Of a stretch of 9,536 bases of DNA, positions 5,331 through 9,536 are shown piece by piece; the stretch's first letter is position 1; every line of letters begins with the position of its first letter. The translations under genes and the position numbers were made by a program. Below the pieces are notes generated by a model. It did not search any database. It was not told where the DNA came from and saw only the letters and a list, made by a program, of their open reading frames with translations. The stretch covers positions 1 through 9,536 of the forward strand of contig CANOPV010000025.1 of assembly GCA_947568605.1 (NCBI GenBank), read 5' to 3'. Source of the DNA: an uncultured Clostridium sp. (GTDB lineage Bacteria > Bacillota > Clostridia > TANB77 > CAG-508).

Positions 5331-5566
5331 TAAAGCGTAGAGTGAGGCGAAAATTATTTTAAATAAAATTTTTAATGTAATTTATTTCACAACCTTTTTA
5401 TAGATTTTTTTCAAAATTACGGTCTGACAGCCGTGGAGGCGGGGAATACCCGTGAGCCTGGAAGACCTAATTTTAAAAAAAATGCTATAAAAAATAGGTT
5501 GTGTTAGACTATTTAAAAAAGTCTTATTAAAAATAATTTTAAGCCGAAGAAAGCGAAGCAGAAAAT
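5331..5566 (-). repeat. Composite hairpin repeat, inverted copy enclosing a different insert
   Basis: Left arm 5331-5360 (AAAGCGTAGAGTGAGGCG then AAAATTATTTT) is the inverse of the right arm at 1160-1197; right arm 5529-5566 (AAAATAATTTTAAGCCG then AAGAAAGCGAAGCAG) is the inverse of the left arm at 991-1026. GGC (5346-5348) pairs with GCC (5543-5545) and AAAATTATTTT with AAAATAATTTT, so the whole 230 bases can fold as one hairpin. The interior holds the RNA-like fold at 5388-5503 instead of the hairpin repeat found in the other copy. Confidence 0.55.
5388..5503 (+). ncRNA. Candidate rod-shaped structured RNA with a GC-rich conserved-looking tip
   Basis: Nearly continuous helix: CACAACC (5388-5394)/GGTTGTG (5497-5503), TTTTTATA/TATAAAAA, six T (5406-5411)/six A (5475-5480), AAAATTA (5413-5419)/TAATTTT (5468-5474), GGTCT (5421-5425)/AGACC (5463-5467). 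The tip is GC-rich in an otherwise AT-rich region: GACAGCCGTGG on one side, then a hairpin AGGCGGGG-AATA-CCCG-TGA-GCCT (5437-5459) and GGA. The asymmetric purine loops suggest a real RNA fold. It lacks the SRP RNA core and other motifs I know. Strand is uncertain because a perfect rod looks alike on both strands. Confidence 0.45.
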
Positions 5567-5608
5567 AAAATAGCATAATTAGTAAATATTAACTAATTAC
5601 GCTATTTT
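5567..5608. terminator. 17-bp hairpin with flanking A/T tracts, terminator-like
   Basis: AAAATAGC-a-TAATTAGT (5567-5583) faces ACTAATTA-c-GCTATTTT (5592-5608) with a single A/C mismatch and an 8-base loop, then GTTTTG. It would end a plus-strand transcript from the 5388-5503 element before the smc leader. Confidence 0.5.
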
Positions 5609-5613
5609 GTTTT

Positions 5614-5658
5614 GACTCACATAAATTATACTTGTGATTTATTAATTTATGGTGAGTC
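5614..5658. repeat. Inverted repeat in the smc upstream region
   Basis: GACTCACATAAATTA (5614-5628) pairs with TAATTTAT-g-GTGAGTC (5643-5658), 15 bp with one bulged G and a 14-base loop. No U-run follows, so an operator or leader hairpin is more likely than a terminator. A shorter symmetry, TTGACA-aaaa-TGTCAA, lies at 5697-5712. Confidence 0.5.
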
Positions 5659-5746
5659 TATGGAAATATACATAGGTACTATTATATTATTACATATTGA
5701 CAAAAATGTCAAGTATTTTTGGCAAAAAGTTTTTTCGACTAAAATC

Positions 5747-5775
5747 TTGTTTTTTTTATTATTTTAATATATTAT
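5747..5775 (+). promoter_or_regulatory. Putative smc promoter
   Basis: TTGTTT (5747-5752), 17-base spacer, TATTAT (5770-5775), giving a start near 5782. A TATAAT at 5775-5780 is a better -10 but lacks a well-spaced -35. A perfect TTGACA at 5697-5702 has no good -10 at 16-18 bases. The region is so T/A-rich that chance matches are expected. Confidence 0.35.
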
Positions 5776-5806
5776 ATAATAGTTAAAAAATATGAAGGTG
5801 GTCAAA

Positions 5807-8800
5807 ATGTATTTAAAAAGATTAGAATTACAAGGATTCAAATCCTTTGCAGATAAAACAATATTAGAATTCAAACCAGGAATAACATCAGTTATAGGGC
5901 CAAATGGTTCAGGGAAAAGCAATATATCAGATGCAATAAGATGGGTCTTAGGAGAACAAAGTATGAAATCATTAAGAGGCTCAAAATCAGAAGATATAAT
6001 CTTTGCTGGAACACAAAACAGAAAATCATTAGGCTTTGCAGAAGCATCCCTTGTATTTGATAACACAGACGGAAAATTGCCTGTTGAATACACAGAAGTT
6101 ACAGTAACAAGAAAAATATATAGAAGTGGAGAATCTGGATATTTCATAAACAAAGCCCCTTGTAGACTAAAAGATGTATTAGAATTATTTATGGATACAG
6201 GAATAGGAAAAGATGGATATTCAATAATAGGTCAAGGAAAAATAGATGAAATACTAAGTAATAAATCAGAAGACAGAAGACGTATATTTGAAGAAGCAGC
6301 AGGAATTGTAAAATATAGAGTAAGAAAAGCAGAAACAGAAAAAAAACTAGAACAAACAAAATTAAATCTATTAAGAATAAATGATATTTTATCTGAAATT
6401 GAAGTAAACTTAGAGCCATTAAAAGCACAATCAGAAAAAGCACGAACATTTTTAAAACTAAAAGAAGAATTAAAAAACATAGAAGTAGGGCTATTTTTAT
6501 ATGATATTGAAAACTATAAACAAAAATTAGAACAAATAATTAAAGATGAAGACATATTAAAAAGTCAAAATGAAGACGAAACAGAAAAAATGACTAATTT
6601 AAATAACTTAAAAGACGAATTAAAAAAAGAATTAGACGAAATAACATCAAAAATAGAAGAAAAGCAAAATTTAAGTTTTGAAAACCAAAAAGCAAAAGAA
6701 AAAATAAATTCAGAAATAAATATATCAAAGGAGAGAATAACAAATAACAAAGAAAATTATAACAGATTTGATATTGAAATAGAAGAAATAACTAAAAGAA
6801 ATACAGAATTAGAAGAAGAAAAAAATCTAAAAACAGATAAAAAGAATAATTTATTTACTAATAAAGAAAAATTTCAAAAAGAATTAGACGAAAAAGAAAA
6901 AGAATTAGAAGAATTAACAAAAAAACTATCATCAAAAGAATTAGAAATAGAAGAAAAGAAAAAATTTGTAGAAACAAGTATAGACGAAAAATATGAAATA
7001 GGAAATGAAATTTCAACATTAGATGCAAACTATGAAAACTTAGAAAAAAGAGAAAAAACATTAAAATCTGAAATACAATTAAACATATCAGACTTAGACA
7101 AAACTAGATTATCAAAACAAGAACTATCAACAGGTTTCTATGAAATTGAAGCCAAAAGAAACAAAGCTCAAAAATCAATAGAAGAAATATCAAATAAAAA
7201 AGAAGAAGCAACTACAAAAATTAAAGAATATGAAGACAGCATTAATAGAATGTTATCAGAATACAGAATAAAAGAATCTAGATATAAATTTTTAGTAGAA
7301 ACAGAAAAAGAAAAAGAAGGATACGCAAAAAGTGTAAAATCTATTTTACTTGCTTGTGATAAAGATAACTCTTTAAAATCAGGAGTTTGTGGCGTTTTAA
7401 GTAACTTAATATCAGTACAAAAAGAATATGAAACAGCAATAGAATTCACATTAGGAGCAGTATTACAAAATATTGTAACCCAAAATGAACAAGACGCAAA
7501 AAAATTAGTAGAATATTTAAGAAATAACAATTTAGGAAGAGCATCATTTTTACCCATTTCATCTGTTAAAGGAAAAAAAATTGAAAAAATAAATCAAAAA
7601 AACATTAATGGAGTTATAGGAATTGCCTCAGACTTAGTAAAAACAGATAAAAAATATGAGCAAATTATTTTAAATTTATTAGGAAGAACCGTAATTGTTG
7701 ATGATATGCAAAATGCAATTAACCTAGCAAAACAAAATAATTATAGTTTCAAAATAGTAACATTAAAAGGTGATGTAATAAACCCATCAGGTGCAATATC
7801 AGGTGGGTCAGTCGCAACAAAAACAGTAAATATTTTAGGAAGAACAACCCAAATAAAAAATCTTGAAAAAGAATTAAAAACTTTAAATAAAAAAATAGAA
7901 GAAATAACAGCAAAAAAAGAAGAATATGAAAAAGCAAAAGAAAATGTATTTGAAGAAGTAGCAAGTTTAGAAAAAGAATTACAAGATATAGACATTATTT
8001 ATGCAACAGACAAACAAAAACTATTAGCAGTCGAAGAAAACATTAATAGATTAGAACAAAGATTATCAAAATTAAGAGAAGAATTAGGAAATATTGAATT
8101 ACAAAAAACTGAAATTTCAAATAGTAAATCAGAAAAAGTAAATAAAATAGAAGAATTAACAACCAAAATAGAAGAGGAAAATAAAGAAATCGAGCAATAT
8201 GTTACATTAAATAAAGATAATCAAAAATATATAGATGACTTAAACTTTGATGTAACTAATTTAAAAATTTCAGTATCTTCTTTTAATGAAAGTGAAAATT
8301 CATTAGAAGAAATATTACAAAGAATAGAACAAGATATTTCTAATAATTTAAAAAGTATAGAAAATAAAAATATACAAAAACAAAATATTGTAGAAGAAAA
8401 CGAGAAATTAGAAAAATCAATAATAGAATATAAAGAACAAATTACGAAACTTGAAAATGAAGAGAAAGCAAGTGGTCAAGATATAGACAATTTAAGAGAA
8501 GAAAGAGTAAGAAAAAACGATAAGTTAAATAATATAGAAAATGACATTCAAAATCAATTTAATATAATAGAAGATTTAAAAGAACAAATCGTAAAAATAG
8601 ATGTAAAGAAAACTAAATTAGAGCAAGACTTAGAACAAGTCATTAATAATTTATGGGAAGAATATGAAATCACACCGAACAATGCAGAAGAAAAATACAC
8701 AAGACCTAAAAATGTTCAAGAAACAGCAAAACAAGTAAATACACTAAGAAATCAAATAAGAGATTTAGGTAGTGTAAATGTAGATTCAATAGAAGAATAC

Positions 8801-9358
8801 AAAAAAGTAAGTCAAAGATACGACTTTATGTGTGAGCAAAGATTAGATTTAGAAAATTCAATGACAAAATTAAGAAAAATTATTAGTGAAATGACAGACA
8901 TAATGAAAAGCCAATTTAGTGAGCAATTTAAAATAATTAATAACAATTTTGGAGAAGTATTTAAAGAACTATTTGGTGGAGGAAAAGCAGAATTAATGCT
9001 ATCAGATGAAGCAAATATACTAGAATGTGGAATAGATATACACGTTCAACCACCAGGAAAAAAATTGCAAAATATGACATTACTATCAGGTGGAGAAAAA
9101 GCATTTACAGCAATAGCCTTACTATTTGCAATACTAAAAATAAACCCATCACCATTTTGTGTATTAGACGAAATTGAAGCAGCACTTGATGATGTAAATG
9201 TTTATAGATATGCAGATTACTTAAAAAAATTCATAAAAGACACACAATTCTTAGTAATAACACACAGAAAAGGAACAATGGAAGTAGCAGATACAGTATA
9301 TGGGGTAACAATGGAAGAAAACGGAATTTCTAAACTATTATCAATGAAACTAAAATAG
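5807..9358 (+). CDS. smc: Chromosome partition/condensation ATPase Smc
   Basis: 1183 residues, the usual length for bacterial Smc (B. subtilis 1186). It dimerises and, with ScpA and ScpB, forms the condensin that organises and separates replicated chromosomes. Visible parts: N-terminal ATPase head starting MYLKRLELQGFKSFADKT, Walker A GPNGSGKS (31-38), IRWVLGEQ, the IIGQGKIDEIL and FEEAAGIVKYR blocks; first coiled coil about 165-500; hinge about 505-675 (starts GYAKSVKSILLA, ends GDVINPSGAISGGS with the conserved Gly-rich turn); second coiled coil about 680-1020; C-terminal head with LSGGEKA signature (1093-1099), Walker B VLDEIEAALDD (D1121, E1122) and VITHRKGTME. Head and hinge are complete, with no frameshift. 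An ATG at 5792 would add MKVVK, but AAGGTGG (5795-5801) is the ribosome binding site 5 bases before the ATG at 5807, and Smc proteins normally begin M-[FY]-LKRL. Neither rnc upstream nor ftsY immediately downstream, its common neighbours, is seen. Confidence 0.97.
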   Translation: MYLKRLELQGFKSFADKTILEFKPGITSVIGPNGSGKSNISDAIRWVLGEQSMKSLRGSKSEDIIFAGTQNRKSLGFAEASLVFDNTDGKLPVEYTEVTVTRKIYRSGESGYFINKAPCRLKDVLELFMDTGIGKDGYSIIGQGKIDEILSNKSEDRRRIFEEAAGIVKYRVRKAETEKKLEQTKLNLLRINDILSEIEVNLEPLKAQSEKARTFLKLKEELKNIEVGLFLYDIENYKQKLEQIIKDEDILKSQNEDETEKMTNLNNLKDELKKELDEITSKIEEKQNLSFENQKAKEKINSEINISKERITNNKENYNRFDIEIEEITKRNTELEEEKNLKTDKKNNLFTNKEKFQKELDEKEKELEELTKKLSSKELEIEEKKKFVETSIDEKYEIGNEISTLDANYENLEKREKTLKSEIQLNISDLDKTRLSKQELSTGFYEIEAKRNKAQKSIEEISNKKEEATTKIKEYEDSINRMLSEYRIKESRYKFLVETEKEKEGYAKSVKSILLACDKDNSLKSGVCGVLSNLISVQKEYETAIEFTLGAVLQNIVTQNEQDAKKLVEYLRNNNLGRASFLPISSVKGKKIEKINQKNINGVIGIASDLVKTDKKYEQIILNLLGRTVIVDDMQNAINLAKQNNYSFKIVTLKGDVINPSGAISGGSVATKTVNILGRTTQIKNLEKELKTLNKKIEEITAKKEEYEKAKENVFEEVASLEKELQDIDIIYATDKQKLLAVEENINRLEQRLSKLREELGNIELQKTEISNSKSEKVNKIEELTTKIEEENKEIEQYVTLNKDNQKYIDDLNFDVTNLKISVSSFNESENSLEEILQRIEQDISNNLKSIENKNIQKQNIVEENEKLEKSIIEYKEQITKLENEEKASGQDIDNLREERVRKNDKLNNIENDIQNQFNIIEDLKEQIVKIDVKKTKLEQDLEQVINNLWEEYEITPNNAEEKYTRPKNVQETAKQVNTLRNQIRDLGSVNVDSIEEYKKVSQRYDFMCEQRLDLENSMTKLRKIISEMTDIMKSQFSEQFKIINNNFGEVFKELFGGGKAELMLSDEANILECGIDIHVQPPGKKLQNMTLLSGGEKAFTAIALLFAILKINPSPFCVLDEIEAALDDVNVYRYADYLKKFIKDTQFLVITHRKGTMEVADTVYGVTMEENGISKLLSMKLK

Positions 9359-9371
9359 TAGAGTGATGTAG

Positions 9372-9395
9372 GGGCGCCCTTTGGGCGTCCGTTTT
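9372..9395 (+). terminator. Intrinsic terminator of smc
   Basis: GGGCGCCC (9372-9379), loop TTT, GGGCGTCC (9383-9390; one G-U pair), then GTTTTT. It lies 13 bases after the smc stop. Its surroundings, TGTAGGG before and CGTTTTTCGAA after, resemble the hairpin at 3511-3541, so it may also be one copy of a dispersed hairpin motif. Confidence 0.8.
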
Positions 9396-9430
9396 TCGAA
9401 GGAATATTAAAAAATAATTAATTAAGCAAG

Positions 9431-9491
9431 CAATTCTTCGTTAAAATATTTAAAAATATGCTTTTGGCTCCAATCGCTACACTTTGCTTCG
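9431..9491 (+). repeat. Hairpin repeat family, copy 3 (left half only)
   Basis: Matches 1045-1105 at all but two positions (C/T in TTCGYTAAA and G/A after CGCTAC). The expected right arm does not follow; instead the sequence passes into the inverted copy of the 2546-2704 element at about 9474-9493, as if that element were inserted in the hairpin loop. The right arm, if it exists, is beyond the window. Confidence 0.7.
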
Positions 9492-9536
9492 GCAAGTATA
9501 TATTTTTTCCCATTTCGCGTCTTCCCACTGATGCTG
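9474..9536 (-). ncRNA. Second copy of the 2546-2704 structured element, inverted and cut by the window end
   Basis: Read on the minus strand it begins CAGCATCAGTGGGAAGAC, then CGCGAAATG, an A-rich run, ATATACTTGCCGAAG and CAAAGTGTAGC. This lines up with 2640-2699 in order and spacing: the first 26 bases differ at one position, and ACTTRCCGAAG is kept, while the segments corresponding to the closing and A-rich stems differ. Only the 3' half is inside the window. Its closing arm overlaps the end of the hairpin repeat at 9431-9491. Confidence 0.6.

Noticed and set aside
5382..5576. Minus-strand 64-residue frame across the rod-shaped element
   Set aside because: It lies on top of a nearly continuous inverted repeat, has no ribosome binding site and a composition expected from AT-rich hairpin sequence; not a credible gene.
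5792..5794. ATG start for smc
   Set aside because: The codons after it are the Shine-Dalgarno itself, and the family begins at the ATG at 5807.
6189..6480. Leu/Phe-rich minus-strand frames inside smc, and similar ones opposite dusB, the SPFH gene and the LolA-like gene
   Set aside because: Mirror images of A-rich coding sequence (Lys/Glu/Asn codons read backwards give Phe/Leu/Ser); no start signals and no recognisable protein.
1..9536. tRNA or rRNA genes
   Set aside because: No GGTTCGAATCC-type T-arm with a cloverleaf and no rRNA segment was seen on either strand; the TTCGAA at 3537-3542 and 9396-9400 belongs to the hairpin motif, not a tRNA.

Overview
The window is strongly AT-rich, with A-rich sense codons, good AGGAGG-type ribosome binding sites and proteins closest to those of low-GC Gram-positives (a B. 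subtilis-like MazF/EndoA, DusB, and an Smc with an MFLKR-type start). UGA is used as a stop and UGG for Trp, so the standard bacterial code applies. An uncultured or gut-type Clostridia (Bacillota) genome is the best guess; the sequence alone does not fix the genus.

Layout. (1) 3-968, +: tRNA-dihydrouridine synthase dusB, cut at its 5' end by the window edge. (2) 969-1260: no gene; a composite hairpin repeat (985-1197), then a strong promoter (1261-1289). (3) 1325-2530, +: SPFH-domain protein ending in a double zinc ribbon. (4) 2546-2704: a structured RNA-like element with a 13-bp closing stem, then a perfect terminator hairpin (2731-2767) whose U-run touches the ribosome binding site of the next gene. 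(5) 2777-3442, +: membrane-anchored LolA/GerS-like protein. (6) 3451-3604: a second, multibranched RNA-like element. (7) 3694-4038, +: mazF-type toxin without a visible antitoxin. (8) 4101-5054, -: HD-GYP phosphodiesterase, convergent with mazF across a 30-bp bidirectional terminator. (9) 5055-5790: about 700 bases without a gene but full of structure: a covarying hairpin repeat, a perfect 30-bp palindrome, a composite hairpin enclosing a third RNA-like fold, two further hairpins and the smc leader. (10) 5807-9358, +: complete smc, then an intrinsic terminator. (11) 9400-9536: another copy of the hairpin repeat running into an inverted, window-truncated copy of the 2546-2704 element.

The genes are mostly housekeeping and unrelated: tRNA modification, envelope/stress membrane biology, RNA cleavage, c-di-GMP turnover and chromosome organisation. 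No multi-gene defence or metabolic system is visible. The unusual content is intergenic. At least three folded elements, two of them belonging to families repeated within this window, occupy nearly every spacer, and the stems of one family change sequence while staying paired. I did not recognise any of these as a named Rfam family.
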